Shown: positions 38,609-51,500 of the stretch, one piece after another
How the letters are laid out: the number at the start of each line of letters is the position of its first letter
How positions within the stretch are numbered: the first letter of the stretch is position 1
From: Ficedula albicollis
Taxonomy: Eukaryota > Chordata > Aves > Passeriformes > Muscicapidae
Assembly (NCBI RefSeq): GCF_000247815.1
Contig: NC_021674.1
Span: 76,998,393 to 77,062,392 of the forward strand
Direction of reading: 5' to 3'
DNA: 64,000 bases
Translations under genes and position numbers: made by a program
Notes under the pieces: model-generated
Databases searched by the model: none
What the model was told of the DNA's origin: nothing
Seen by the model: the letters and a program-made list of their open reading frames with translations, nothing else

Positions 38609-39011
38609 TGGGGCAGGGAAGGAGTGTGAGAAGGAAGGAGTAACAGAGAGAATGTGTGATGAATGGAACCATAGCCCACATTCCCCCTACCCTGAGCTGG
38701 TGAGGTGGAGGAGTTAGAAAATCCAGGAGTGAAGTGGAGCCTAGGAAGGGGAGGGGTGTTTAAGATTTTGCTTTTATTTCTTATTATCCTACTCTGATTT
38801 GAGTATTACATTAGGTAATATATTATTTGGTAATACATTAAACTAGTTTCCTCAAGTAGAGTCTGTTTTGCCCATGATGGTGGCTGCGAGTGATCTTTCC
38901 CTGTACTTATCTCAGTGCCTTTGTTGTAATTTTGCCCATCTGTCCAGTGGAGGGGTGTGATAGATTTGCTTTGGTGGACACCTGGTATCCAGACAGGGTC
39001 AACCCACCATA
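38609..39011 (+). mobile_element. ERV LTR fragment (3' part), plus strand
   Basis: This matches the 3' half of the LTR family also present, inverted, at 61432-62320. Shared landmarks are an AATGTGTGATGAA segment, a TTTTATTTCTTATTATCCTA segment, TAGAGTCTGTTTTGCCCATG, and the terminal GGGTCAACCCACCATA, where an intact copy ends in CCACCACA. It lacks the 5' half, carries many substitutions and no retroviral coding sequence was seen beside it. It is probably a decayed solo-LTR remnant. The ERVL-type assignment is from memory of avian LTRs and is tentative. Confidence 0.75.
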
Positions 39012-42000
39012 GAGGGATAGAGCAATCACTGTTTGGCATAAAGGAGAAAGTTGAACATGATGAAGCTGTGATGGACCATTAGAAGGAATTAGGCATAGAG
39101 TGCACACACATTGCAGAATGCACTGTGGCAGGACACTGCAGCATGGGTTCAAGAAAGAAGTACACAGCCTCATGAAATACAAGATGTATGGGTGTAACAT
39201 CTTTCTTCAGAAGTTGTATTTCAGGTTTTAAAAAGCTGAGAACTTATACCATGAAAAAACCTCTTGCCCTCTCTCTTTAAGCATTAATGTTACCACTGTC
39301 AGAAATAACCTACTGGCACAGTAGGTTGCTTTTTTTATAGTAGGTTTTGTTGTTATAACAAAAAAACACAGTCCAAAACAGAAAAAAAAAAAAATGAACA
39401 ATTTAGGGAAGACATATATTTTATATCTGGCTTAATAAATTAAACGGTCCCTGCGACCATTTTCAGATGTTTTGTGCCAACCAACATAACCTAGCCTTAA
39501 AAGAGAATGGCCATATCCAAACTGTATATTCAGAAATATTCCTGGTTAATGTTAAATGCCAAACAATGTTCAGGAATTTTGTTGCAGAGTACTGGTTGGC
39601 TCAGGCCAAAGGCATTGCTTGTACTGTTCAGACATTTTAATGTCAGGGATAATTGCATGCCATTTTCCACAAGTTGTTTAATATCCTGCTATAGATATTA
39701 ATAAATATCTATAAACAGATAAACTTCTTTTACTGCACATACACTACTAAAAGGACAGCAGTGATAAATATAACAAGAATCACATTATTCATTAATGTAA
39801 AACAGATGATTTATATTTTGTAGTATAATCCTCCTACCCAGGAAAGAATTATTGATAGAAATAAAAAATAACTGCTGAATACTTTTTATCTTTTCTAAAT
39901 ATTTCTTTCCCACTTCTGATGTTTAGCATAAAGTTCTGTTAAGACCAGCGAAGCAACAGAAAGGAAAGCAAGATCTTTAATAGTAATCTTTGCATGTGTT
40001 TGCATTTTCTTCTGAAGTTAGAAATTACAATGCATCAGAAATTGTGCACAAAAGCTTAAGTGCTAAAGTTACACCAATAACCCCCAATATATTTTATTCC
40101 ATAGAAAATGTGACATTTGGGCTGTTCCAAATGCTGTGCTCCAAAACCAAATCTTGGGACAGTAGCATTACCCCAGATAAACCTTGGACAAGGCAAATCC
40201 TAGTATGAGCATCATCGTCAGGGCACCTCAAATTTATCATACCCACTGAAACATGGAATAATAAAATAAAACCTAACCCAATTACATGATAATGAAATAA
40301 AGTTTCAGCTTTAAAAAAATGCTTTGGCCTTCTCTTTGTATCCTTATCAATCTGCTAATCTAACAATGGCTAGCTCTACACAGACCAAGTAACTCTAATA
40401 GCACAATTACAGCATTAGGGCTATTCCATTTACCCAGTAAATTGATTGGCTAAACATACCTAAGTACTTTATTATAATATAGAATTTCATAAGTAACTAC
40501 AAACAATGTTGATGTCCAGGACTGTTGAGAAGAAAATGCAGGGCCAGGGTTTTAGCTAATGTAGATTGGTAAGGATCCACTAACATGAATTTGCTTCACT
40601 GATTTACACTGGCTGAAGCACACAGCTGTATGTACCTGTATGTTTTGCATACTCAGTATAATCAGTATAATCACACTTCAGCTCATCATGATGTTTGTGT
40701 TACTGTGTCAGGGATGGACCACATTCCAGAGTCATATTGCTTGCAGGAAGGTCTGTCAATTTGCTCAAACCCATTACATGTACAACTGAATCATTCCAGT
40801 AAACAAACTTAAAGATTTAGTTGATTTGTCATGAAGCTTACTAGAATCAATTGAAAAGCAAACATCAAACTTGTGTAATGTTTAAATGTTTAAAATAAAA
40901 CATGAATTCAGGCTGAAAATCTTTGCAGTACAGGAACGATACTTTATTATGCGTTTTCCAAGCATCCATAAATGTTGCAGTGCAATATTAAGCAATGTGT
41001 TTTGCAACACAGATCATTATTCTGTGCTTTTGAGAGTAGGAGTAGGACCATATTATTTCATGTTTCTGTTTTGTCTTTAAATTAAACTTCTGTTCACTAG
41101 CGATGATATATTTTGACCAAAAAACCTACAAGTATAAAGGCTAATGTTGCTTTAGTAGGGAAGACATAATTCGTTTTGTTCTTTGTAGCAGAGTGAAGCA
41201 AAATTCAGGAAGACTTTAATGGGAGTTTTTTCTTGTGACATCAATGCAATATTGGTTGATATTTTGGCAGTTATTTTTCCAGGATTTTGAAAGTCTTCAT
41301 AGATAATCCTATAATAGTAAATCCAATTACCTAAAACTAGTTGGGTAGTTTTAGATGTCTTAGGATACTGTGGTTGGCCTCTAGCTGTCCCTCTTGAATG
41401 GCATCTATCTTCTGAAAGTTTATCTCAAAAGACAGTAAAGGTTTATGGATAAGTAACTGAATCACAGATGTTTACATTCAGCTAAGCTGAATTACTCTCC
41501 TGATGCTATCAGCCAGGTTTTCTTCAAGTACTGATAGCTAGAATGATGTTCAGTTGCTAAAACTTTTGCATCTAGTACCATTTTAATGACCTTGTGAATA
41601 TCATATATATACATTTTGAGCAAATAAACAGGGCTGGCCTAGAACAACAATCTAGAAAGAAAGTTTGAACATGAGGATGTTTCAAACTTCATTAGATGCC
41701 TCTGTTTAAGGAACTAAGTCCTACGAGCACATCTGTAGACATGCCAGCTGAGGTATTCCACTCTCTGACTGAAACCCACACTTCCTGTGTTGAATACTCT
41801 TCTTCATAACAGAAGTGCAACAGGATCAAAAAACAGGGTAAAGCTGTTTATGGTTGACAAAATAACCATTGCAACTGCTTGTGTAGTTGTTAAGAAATTT
41901 TGATTCAAGGAAAGGAACAGAAGTTTAAAAAACCTTTAATGACTAAGCCCCTAAATCTATATCATTAGGGTCTCATCTTAATAAAGGTTATGCAAAATGT

Positions 42001-43970
42001 CTTAGCTGAACTAAGACTTCTGTATTTTCTAATTTCTGCTTTCATGCATGAGCTGTTTAGCTTGCTGAGGTTACAGAATAATTGTGCAGGACTATACTGG
42101 GAAAGTTATTAAGAAAATATTTACATATTCACAATCATAATTTTAATATTTAAACAACAGTAATGCTACCAAAAGTTTAATATACACTTGGTATATAATA
42201 TGAGTTTTATCCTACTTGTCTAGGCTTCTTAAGTTTTTAAGGTAGATCTTGTTTTAGGCACCTGATGAGTGATTAAGCTAATCTTAATGCAAATATTCAG
42301 GATGAGATGCAGTTACAGGGAACATATATTCTTAATATTAAAAATATATTTCTAACAACATGAATTTCAGAAGTACCTCTGATAAAAGATTTCAGGAAAA
42401 AAAATCATGATTTTGAGAGTGGTAAATTTCACTAATTCCTACAGCTGTGTTTTGAGATGTATCTTTTTTCCAGCCTTATCACAGATATGAAGAGAAACTA
42501 TTTTCTGCTGATTTGTGGCAGCTTATAGCATAACACGTCAAGTTTCATGATCATTGGGATAAGGAGCTGCAAAAGAGGTTACACTTTCTTTATCCTCCTC
42601 TATAATCTACTTTGACTACAGGTATTTTCATTTTGCATGTCAAGAACCACCATCTATACAGGCACATTGCGACAGATGCTGTGCAGTCCAAGTCCCACCT
42701 AGGTTTTCACAAGAGATTAAGAGGTTCAGCTGCACACCAACAACTGTGGAGAGCTGAGGGGCCTGGTTCTGATTCTTCCTCTCATTAACACTGCAATTTT
42801 ATAAGTTTCAATGGCTTCATGGAGATCAATGCTCTCACAGGATTTGCAGGATAAGGCTGATGACTAGCAAAACATGTCCACTGAATAATTTGAGATGGGA
42901 ATAAAAATTTTTATTTTTACTTCTTAGTACACCACAGACTTATTATTATTTAAATTTAAGGACTTAACATATAACAAAGACAGTAGCAACTCCTATTTTG
43001 GGATCCCGATTTGTTGAATTGCCATATAATTTTAAAAAAGCCCATAACATAATTTGAGGCATCATCCCATGCATGATAACATTCTCACCTGTATGATATT
43101 TAAAACAAAAAACCAAAAAAAATCAAGATTACTTATTGTTGTTGTTTGAAAATCCTATTCAAGTAAATATTTTTTTTATTGAAAGAAAACCTCATATTAT
43201 GAGGGAAAAATATTGGGCATCAATTTATCTTCTCTGGTTAATTATTTTTCCTGACCTATTTTATATTTTTAATCAATGATTATATTTAATTCACAAGCTT
43301 CAATAGATTGAAGTTTATTGAGAATGCCTTTTCCTTAATTCAATGTGTACATTCATTTTTCTTACTTTAGATGAAGGAAGGGTGAGAAGTGCTAATTCCT
43401 CGATATGAATTGAATGTCTGGATCCTCGATGGAGAACTCTGAAGTTTAGGCTTGTTTTTTATCCTACTAATCCCATATGTGTTACAGGAAGCAAAAATGC
43501 ACTGGACTGTTTGAAATCACAGGTTTTTAATCAAAATGAGAAGTCTGGTATTTTTCAGGTTTCTTTTCAGAACTTATCCTTGTAGTCTTATATCACAAAA
43601 AACCCAGTGAACCTTCTAGCCTCACAAAGCTCAGCCCGTGGTTTAGTTCTGTATGGGACAGGCTTTTATTCAAAGGTTGAGAGATTGGAAATTTCTGGAT
43701 GGTAATGTTTCTTTCTTTTTTTTCTATTTTCTCTCCTTTATAGAGGTATCTTCTGTCTGTTTTTCCTTCTTTCCCCTCCCTTTTGATATACAGATGCCTA
43801 GGTTAGACATGTAAGATCTGAAATTAATAATTTGAAGTTCTCTTAAAAGAATGAAAAAAAAATATGAAATGAATATATATCTTCCTTCAACTGCATTTTA
43901 TTTCCTAAAGAATTTTCTTGCAAATTAAAGAATGTATGGATTCTAAGAAGGCAATATAATAACTGGGTTT
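39012..43970. other. Unique non-coding DNA
   Basis: No gene or repeat was recognised. The 200 bases after the LTR end (39012-39210) do not show a primer binding site or gag-like frame, so the LTR is not followed by a provirus on that side. Confidence 0.5.
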
Positions 43971-44406
43971 TAGTGTATAACAGCAGGAAATATTCTGTAA
44001 GAAGGACTTTGCACTCAAATGAATTTTCTTCAATAGAGTGAGAAAAATATCTGAAAATTTTCTCCAGCAATATCTGATGCTTTTCTTTGATCAATTAAGT
44101 CATCCATGGTTCTATTACCTGAAAGTTATTTTACTGGTTTTTTTCTTATATAGGGAAAGAGTTCAATAATGGACAATATAGCCGCTTCACATTCTATGGA
44201 ATACAAAGTTCAGTATCTAAGGGCAATTTGTAGTTTGTTAAAGATTAATCACCCTCTGGAGGTCAGCTGCTCCCTCTCCATTGCTGCAAACATACCCAGT
44301 AGAGAAACTTTAGCTTGAAGCTTGAGGCTATAAATTAAGCCCAACCTCCAATATCACAATGTTGAGTTCAATGCCTCTGAAGTTTCTTGTTTGTTTCTTT
44401 ATAAAT

Positions 44407-44499
<93 letters not shown>

Positions 44500-44933
44500 T
44501 ATATAGTGTATAACAGCAGGAAATATTCTGTAAGAAGGACTTTGCACTCAAATGAATTTTCTTCAATAGAGTGAGAAAAATATCTGAAAATTTTCTCCAG
44601 CAATATCTGATGCTTTTCTTTGATCAATTAAGTCATCCATGGTTCTATTACCTGAAAGTTATTTTACTGGTTTTTTTCTTATATAGGGAAAGAGTTCAAT
44701 AATGGACAATATAGCCACTTCACATTCTATGGAATACAAAGTTCAGTATCTAAGGGCAATTTGTAGTTTGTTAATCACCCTCTGGAGGTCAGCTGCTCCC
44801 TCTCCATTGCTGCAAACATACCCAGTAGAGAAACTTTAGCTTGAAGCTTGAGGCTATAAATTAAGCCCAACCTCCAATATCACAATGTTGAGTTCAATGC
44901 CTCTGAAGTTTCTTGTTTGTTTCTTTATAAATA
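43971..44933 (+). repeat. Duplicated 430-bp segment, copies separated by C92
   Basis: Copy 1 (43971-44407) and copy 2 (44504-44933) both run from TAGTGTATAACAGCAGG to TTTCTTTATAAATA. The only differences seen are a 7-base deletion (GTTAAAGATTAATC in copy 1, GTTAATC in copy 2) and one G/A substitution (GCCGCTTC versus GCCACTTC). Between them lies poly-C followed by TATA. The level of difference is what would be expected between two alleles. No coding function was seen. Confidence 0.95.
44408..44499 (+). repeat. C homopolymer, 92 bases
   Basis: An uninterrupted C92 run sits exactly between the two copies of the 430-bp duplicated segment. The polyproline frame across it is not a gene. Confidence 0.95.
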
Positions 44934-47312
44934 AAATGATATTAGGCTTAGAAGATTTCCCAAAATATCTAGAAGCAATTAAAATTAATTCTTTACAGAT
45001 ATAAACATTATTGGAGCATGATTTTATCTTTGACGTTTCAAATTACATAGGACAACCTTCTTTGCACCATTGCCTGATTATATTGTTTAAATAAGTGTAG
45101 TAAAAAATGTGGTCAAAATACAAAATAATGTATTATGGAAAGCACTTTCAAAGTAAGTCTGTCAGCTTAAAAATGAGTAACCTCTTTGATTTGAAACAGC
45201 ATAAGTCTGGTGACATCCAAAATATGCTGACTGCACAGTTAGTCTGTTGGTTATTTTACTTAGTAAGGACATGATTTTTTAAAGATGTTTATATTTATAA
45301 ATATTTTTTTGTCTCCTCCATATTAGTTGTGCTATATTGTTTGATGTTTGTTACCCCCTTTCTGACTCCCATTGCTGAATCTCTAAGGGTGTCCAGAATC
45401 TCTAAAGGTGTCCATCATACTGATGGATGCCTTTTTATTTAAGCTCATTTAATGAAAAGAAACAGAATTAAAATAAACTTTCTGCAACAGGGATCCAGAA
45501 TGCAGTGATGGAAAAGTTTTATGTAATATATTTTTCAATAGGTAATGTTGAGAAAACCCTTTTAGGTTTTATCATGTATTTGATAAGGATTTCTTTCCTA
45601 ACCTAGTTCAGCTCAGTACAGAGGCATATATTTAACTATAAACATTAAAGTTCTTTTAAATCCATTGAAAACACTGAGATATTTTCTTGCTGCAGACGGT
45701 TTCTATCTATGTTCACATTTACATCTAGATTTCACAGAGGCTGTGTGAAGAAAATTTCTGGACTAGGAAAGATAAGAAAATATTATATTTTGACAAATCA
45801 CCAAAATCTGTCTGCTGCTTCCCTTTCCAGAAATAAATCTTGGCAGACTATGATCTATTAATTTCCAAACTAGTTAATGGAACTATATAAAGGTGTTTTA
45901 CCAATTTTATTCTAGGTGGTTTTCACCTTTTGACTAATAATCCATCTGATCTAAACCCCAGAAATTTAGATTTTTATACTTATATGTAGTTCTTACTTGG
46001 TAAGTTTGATAAAAGAAAATATGCAATAAATAATTTCCCCCTATTTTATATATTTGGTAGTATATGACAGGAAGAAAATATTGCATTGTTGAATAAATAA
46101 CTTGCAATAAAAATTGTATTCTTCTCTAGTTTGAATTTCACATTTCTATTTTTACAAATTGGCACCATTTTATTTTTAGTTCCGTAGCATAAATTTCAGG
46201 ACACCACAAAAATGTTACTGTCTCAGGTGTTAAGACTTATTGTACCAACTTAAAATTCTTAAAAATATTTTTGCTGAGACTTGTGTGTAAAATCTACATG
46301 AGCCCATTGTATCTTCCTGAAACAGAAATCTGTTGAAGAAAGCTAAGGAATAATTTTGTTCACCCTTATGCTGATGTATGTCATAAATACTATGGGTTTA
46401 ATATTGCTCATGCCAGATTTGTTATGAATGGAGTACATCTAGACCACAGTTTACTTACTCTTGATGTAAACTTCTACAGCTAAGGGAGATGATTCTTATC
46501 GTTGAAGTTTTGAAAAAGTCTAAACTCTACTCCTTAGCAGAGCAGCAGAAGAGAAACGTGCCGTATAAAGTAGTGGAGAGGCAATTCAGAAACATCAGTC
46601 ATAGAAAAATTAGTTTCAAGAAAGCATGAAGAAAGCTAAAAACCAAATCCCTGTGAAAAATCTGTCTTTCACAGGCTGAAAAATGTTACCTTTTATTTTT
46701 CTCTTTCTTTTTCTTTTCTTTTCTTCTTTTCCCCCTAAAGACTTTAAAATAACAGACCTGTAACTTCAACTAAAGGAGGGGCAAAGGAGTGAAATGACTT
46801 TGACTTATCAAGCTGACAGGGATGGACCAAGACAGATTACTGAAGCTGTAATCAGTGCAGTTTACCACAGCTCAACCTTGGGAACTCCTGAGAAGAAAGA
46901 AAAATATATGAAAAAAGGATATGAACTCATCAGAAGTTACATGGATTTGCATCAAGAATGAGGACATATCAGATAGTTATCTGCAAGTTTTAAGGGCAGC
47001 ACAAAAGTTACCCCATAACTTCATAATAATTTTATTAAATTTGATGTGCAACAGAAAATATAATTCATTAATGGATGGATTTGCCGCCAGGTCTTTCAGC
47101 ATAAAAAATTTTTTGGTCCTCCATTAAATATAGGTCATTTTGAAGAATAACATCATTGAACAGCAATGAAATTTTATTTCAAAGGTATAGGGAAGACATA
47201 GCTGCATATTTCTGTAAGTGGAAATAGAATTGGAAATACAAAGATATTAAAAAAAAAACTCACCAAAAAATCCAACCCAAACTGTTATTTGAGGTCCATT
47301 TGGCAGCATTTT
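44934..47312. other. Unique AT-rich DNA
   Basis: No gene was recognised. A short imperfect doublet (AATCTCTAAGGGTGTCCA / AATCTCTAAAGGTGTCCA) lies at about 45379-45415. A 68-codon open frame at 46921-47127 has no recognisable domain. Confidence 0.5.
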
Positions 47313-47505
47313 TAGAACAATCAGGCACTGGAACAGTTTGTCTGAAGAAGATGTGGAGTCCTTGAAGATAGTCAAAATGAACTGGACAAGATCTTGAGCA
47401 GCCAGCACTAGCTTTATCCTGCTTCAGCATGGGATCTTGGAACTAAATTATTACCTGAGGTCATTTCCTACTTCAGCCATTCTAAGCTTCTGCCATTGGT
47501 TTTTT
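47313..47505 (+). mobile_element. CR1 3'-end fragment, plus strand
   Basis: Landmarks in the order of the CR1 3' region are CAGGCACTGGAACAG, GATGTGGAGTCCTTGAAGAT, a decayed CAAGATCTTGAGCAGCC block, CCTGCTTCAGCATGGGATCT and CTGAGGTCATTTCCTACTTC. The terminal ATTCTATGATTCTATG repeat has decayed to CATTCTAAGCTTCTGCC. It is a short, old, 5'-truncated copy. Confidence 0.8.
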
Positions 47506-48371
47506 TTTCAGATTGATTTACTGGAGAGCATAAGCATACTCAAATTCTGTTTATGGGAGAAGATTGCTAGTTTATTCAGGTATTTGAAGCAAATGACAAC
47601 AAATAAAAAGAGCTAGGCAGAGATATTATTCATGTCACCTATGAAAATGATAACCTATGTCACAGTCTCTAGCCCTGTCAAGACTGGAAGAAAAGAGACT
47701 AAGCAGAGCTGTCATGATTACAGGACAAGATGTCTCAAATCTTTCTTAATTAGGTAATTGATTCCCAATAACTAAGTCATATTACATTAATGTAATGGAC
47801 TAGTGAAAGCAAATATCTTTCACAGGTGATTCAAAGCCTCAGTACCGAGCCATATCTTGAATCTTTTTCAAGCTGAACATGAAAACATAAAAGTGGTCGT
47901 GATGTAGATACAGACATTGTAGACAGCAAACTTACAATTTTTAAGCAATATTGCAGATCTCTGGTACATTATTATATACTGATATCAATAGTGGAAAATT
48001 AGGCAACTTAAGAGGAATTCTGAGAAGATATACAGAAGTTAAGATTATCTTCTGAAAGCTTTGAGCTTACATCTAAAATGAGTAGTTAACTGATTAACTT
48101 TATTTTTCCATTGTTTTAGATATGCAGATTATAGCCTCTGAAGCACACAGAAGAAATTCAGGGGGAAGGATAAATAAATAAATTGGAAGATCCAATTTGG
48201 AATATGTTGCAAACACAGCTTTAATATATACCTCAGGAGCAATTATCAGAACTGGGTCATGCATGTCCAAACTCCAGGCAAGTCAGACGTGAGTATTTTG
48301 CACAGAGCTCTTCCTCATCTTAGGTATAGACTGTTGGAAACTCTGTCTCCTGAGGTGTATGTGGGTGTGTA
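47506..48371. other. Unique non-coding DNA
   Basis: Nothing was recognised between two oppositely oriented CR1 fragments whose 3' ends face each other. Confidence 0.5.
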
Positions 48372-48845
48372 GCAGAATCACAGCGTGGTTGAGGTGGGAA
48401 AGAACACCTTGAAATCAAACAGCTTAGTCCCATTATCCTTCTTAATTAAAAGCCTTGGAAAATGTTCCAATGAGTTTTGAAAATATCCAAGGATGGAGAC
48501 TCCATGACCTCTCTGGGAAACGCATGAGAGTGTTTTACTACCCTGGAAGTAAAAACTAATTTCTTGTGTTTGCATAGAATTTCCTGGATTTTAATTTTTG
48601 CCCTTTGGCCCTTTTTCTGTCAATGGGTATTGCTGGGAAGAATCTGGATCCCTCAATCCTTCCCATCAAGTATAAATACACTTTAAAATCACCCTAAACC
48701 TTCTCCTTTCCAGGATAAGCTGTTCTAACTCTTTCAGTCCCTCCTCATTTGAAAGATTCTCCTGCCAGAAGATTCCAACCAGGTCATAATGTGACTTCTG
48801 AAAATACTTTGTGAATCTAGTCCAAGCTGGGTGGAAAACTACATT
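48372..48845 (-). mobile_element. CR1 fragment, minus strand
   Basis: The plus strand starts CAGAATCACAGCGTGGTTGA, the reverse complement of a CR1 3' terminus. It continues with GGAGACTCCATGACCTCTCT, a TTTCTTGTGTTTGCATAG block, AAGTATAAATACACTTTAAA and a CTCTTTCAGTCCCTCCTCAT block, all in family order. The fragment is about 470 bases, 5'-truncated and substantially diverged. Confidence 0.88.
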
Positions 48846-50742
48846 AGGAGTAGTTTTGAATTCAGACATCAAACCATTTACCTAACTCAGAACTTGATAG
48901 TTGTGTAGTGGAACAAGGCAACTCCAGGACTCATCAGCACACCAAAATTTAATGCCTTTAATTTTGGATTTGACTTAATAAAATAGGACATCCTCTACAT
49001 CTTTGTCTAATCATAGCCCAGAAATAATTTGTGTTGTTTGAAAAACGTGTTCAGTACCTTTACCTGCCAAATATAAACAGATCCTCAGCATCCTACTGTA
49101 GGTAGAACTAATCCCTCTAAACTACATATGCATAATTTACCACAGTATTATACACCTCTAAATATAATGAATAAAATTTTTTTAGGTCATCAGCAATTAT
49201 TTTACAAGGAGGAAAAAAACCCAACTTTAATAAAAAATGACATCAGTAGATATAATAAAATAAATATGAATGTCAGTTCATTTCTGATCAGCATGAAACT
49301 TCCTGATAATACCATGCAAAATGTTGCATTGATTTTACAAATATGGGTAATGAAGATTTGAGTGGCAGATCATGTGTCAAAAGTATGTAAATGAATTGAT
49401 GTTTAATCTACCTATGCCTGAGAAAAGCAATCACCTCCTGCAGAAGGATTGCTTTTATTTTAGTAATGTTAGCTGATGAAATCCCAGCACTCTAACAAGG
49501 GTTTATAATTTGATAAAAATTACTGGTGACTGGATCTGCATTTTCTTCAAACTGCTGCCCTGCTTCTTGCTAAGTGCACTGCTGACATGTTTGATATTGA
49601 ACTTGAACTTAAAAATTACTATCCCAGTAGATGTTTATTAGATTTAGCGGCTGAAGTAAACCTAGACATGGTGCCCGCAGTACAATCTAAAAACAGACCT
49701 TATTTATGTGTGCCGGGAAATGTTGCACATTTCTTCCAGGAAAAGAGAGAAAATCAGAAATAACAAGAACAAAAGCACCCACAAAGCAAGGTATTATCCA
49801 TGCTATTAGAGGGCCAAAGAAAATTGACCTGTGTTAGACTAATGTAATGTCATCTTTGAAAACATTACAATACTGTGTAATGTAATTTATTTTCATATAA
49901 TCATTTTAATACTCATTATTGGGAAAAAGCTTGACAGAAAAAAAAAAGAAAGACAGTTATAAATTCAATACATGCCATGAGCTGAGGAGGAATAATCTCA
50001 GTATGGGGATCTAATTTTTCATGTGAAAATATTACATGCATTTTAGTAGGAACTCAATGCATATGGTTTATTTGAAATTGTTTCAAAAAATATCTATAAA
50101 GTTAGCAAAAGTGGTAAAAATATTTAAATAAAATGTTTAAACTCTAATAATATATGCTTATCCCTAGAGAATCAATATAATTTTTGAAATACAATATAGT
50201 AGAGTATTCTGACAAATACTGTAAACCATGTTTTTTGCTTATGGATTACTATAATGCTATAACCCTAGCCATATGTAACTCTCTACTTGTTTGCTAAGAT
50301 TTCTGCTCAATAAGACTTGTAATTTTGTGCCTATATATACAAAAGTCAGTTGCAGAAATACACACTGTATTTCAGCATGACCTGGACTCACTGGCATTGA
50401 ATGTCGCATGTGCCTATAGGAAGATTTCTACTGGGGTTCTGTGTGATTTCTGTCATCCCTTCATCTCCTTTTGTTCTACAGTTCTTTGCTGTCATTGATC
50501 AATAACATTGAGCTAGTATGAGCAGAGCACATCTCGGAAGGATTCAGTGTTGAAGTGAAGTTTGACTGTTGTATATCATTTAGTGTCAACTGTGGTACAA
50601 ATATCAGAAGAACTGTCTGGATGAAGGAGAAGGAGTGATAAATACAGAAAAGAAAAAAGAGACACAAAGCCATAAAAAGACAACAAAAGAGAAAGGAAAA
50701 GAAGAATGTGTATATAAAGAAATCAGGAGCAATCGCAGATGA
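48846..50742. other. Unique AT-rich DNA
   Basis: No gene or interspersed repeat was recognised. Open frames are short and lack domains. Confidence 0.5.
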
Positions 50743-51500
50743 ATTACTGCGCCCTGGCAGCCAGGAGGGCCAACCCTGTCCTGGGGCCATCAGGCACAGC
50801 ATCACAGCTGGGCAAGGGAGGGATTGTCCTGCTCTGCTCTGAGCTGAGGCAGCCTCACCTCCAGTGCTGGGGCAGTTCTGGGCCACAGTAAAAAAAAAAT
50901 ATTAAGCTGTAGGAGACCATCCAAAGGAGGGCAACAAAAATGGTGAAGGGCCTTGAGGGGAAACTTTTTAAGGAGCGGATGAGATCATTTGGTCTGTTCA
51001 GCCTGGAGGAGGCTGAGGACGGACCTCACTGCAGTTACAACTTCCTTGTGAGGGAAAGAGGAGGGGCAGGCACTGATCTCTTCCCTCAGGTGACCAGTGA
51101 CAGGACCCAAGGGAATGGCCTGAAGCTGAGTCAGGGGAGGTTTAGGTTGGATATTAGAAAAAGGTTCTTCACCCAGAGCATGGTTGGGCACTGGAACAGG
51201 CTCCACAGGGTGGATATTAGAAAAAGGTTCGGACCCAAGGGAATGGCCTGAAGCTGAGTCAGGGGAGGTTTAGGTTGGATATTAGAAAAAGGTTCTTCAC
51301 CCAGAGCATGGTTGGGCACTGGAACAGGCTCCACAGGGAAGTGATCCCAGCACCAGCCTGACAGAGTGTAAGAAATGTTTGGACAATTCTTTCAGGCTCA
51401 TGGCGTGACCCTTGGGGATGAATCTATGCAGAGCCAGAAACTGGACTCAATGATCCTTGTGGGTCCTTTTTACTCCTCAGTATATTCTGTGATTCTGTGG
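50743..51500 (+). mobile_element. CR1 LINE 3' region, plus strand, with internal duplication
   Basis: The match to CR1 ORF2 C-terminal coding sequence and 3' UTR is strong and among the best preserved here. Landmarks are GCCCTGGCAGCCAGGAGGGC, TGACCAGTGACAGGACCC, GGTTCTTCACCCAGAGCATG, GATCCTTGTGGGTCC and the terminus ATATTCTGTGATTCTGTGGA. It is 5'-truncated and the reading frame is broken. A 128-base segment is repeated inside it (see the separate repeat entry). An A10 run at about 50889 is an internal expansion. Preservation suggests a younger subfamily than the fragments at 47.3 and 48.4 kb. Confidence 0.95.
51103..51340 (+). repeat. 128-bp-offset duplication inside CR1
   Basis: GGACCCAAGGGAATGGCCTG occurs at 51103 and 51231, and about 108 bases are repeated identically through CTCCACAGGG. 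Between the repeats lie 20 bases (51211-51230), TGGATATTAGAAAAAGGTTC, that copy an interior piece of the same unit. The junction therefore has two template jumps rather than a simple head-to-tail duplication. Confidence 0.95.

Noticed and set aside
41622..41645. Possible CR1 fragment (AAACAGGGCTGGCC)
   Set aside because: The match is about 14 bases only, and flanking sequence does not continue in CR1 order.
43971..44933. Two LTRs of a provirus flanking an unsequenced interior (duplicate segments around poly-C)
   Set aside because: The duplicated segment lacks TG...CA ends, a polyadenylation signal in context and any match to LTRs known to me. The spacing is only the C run.
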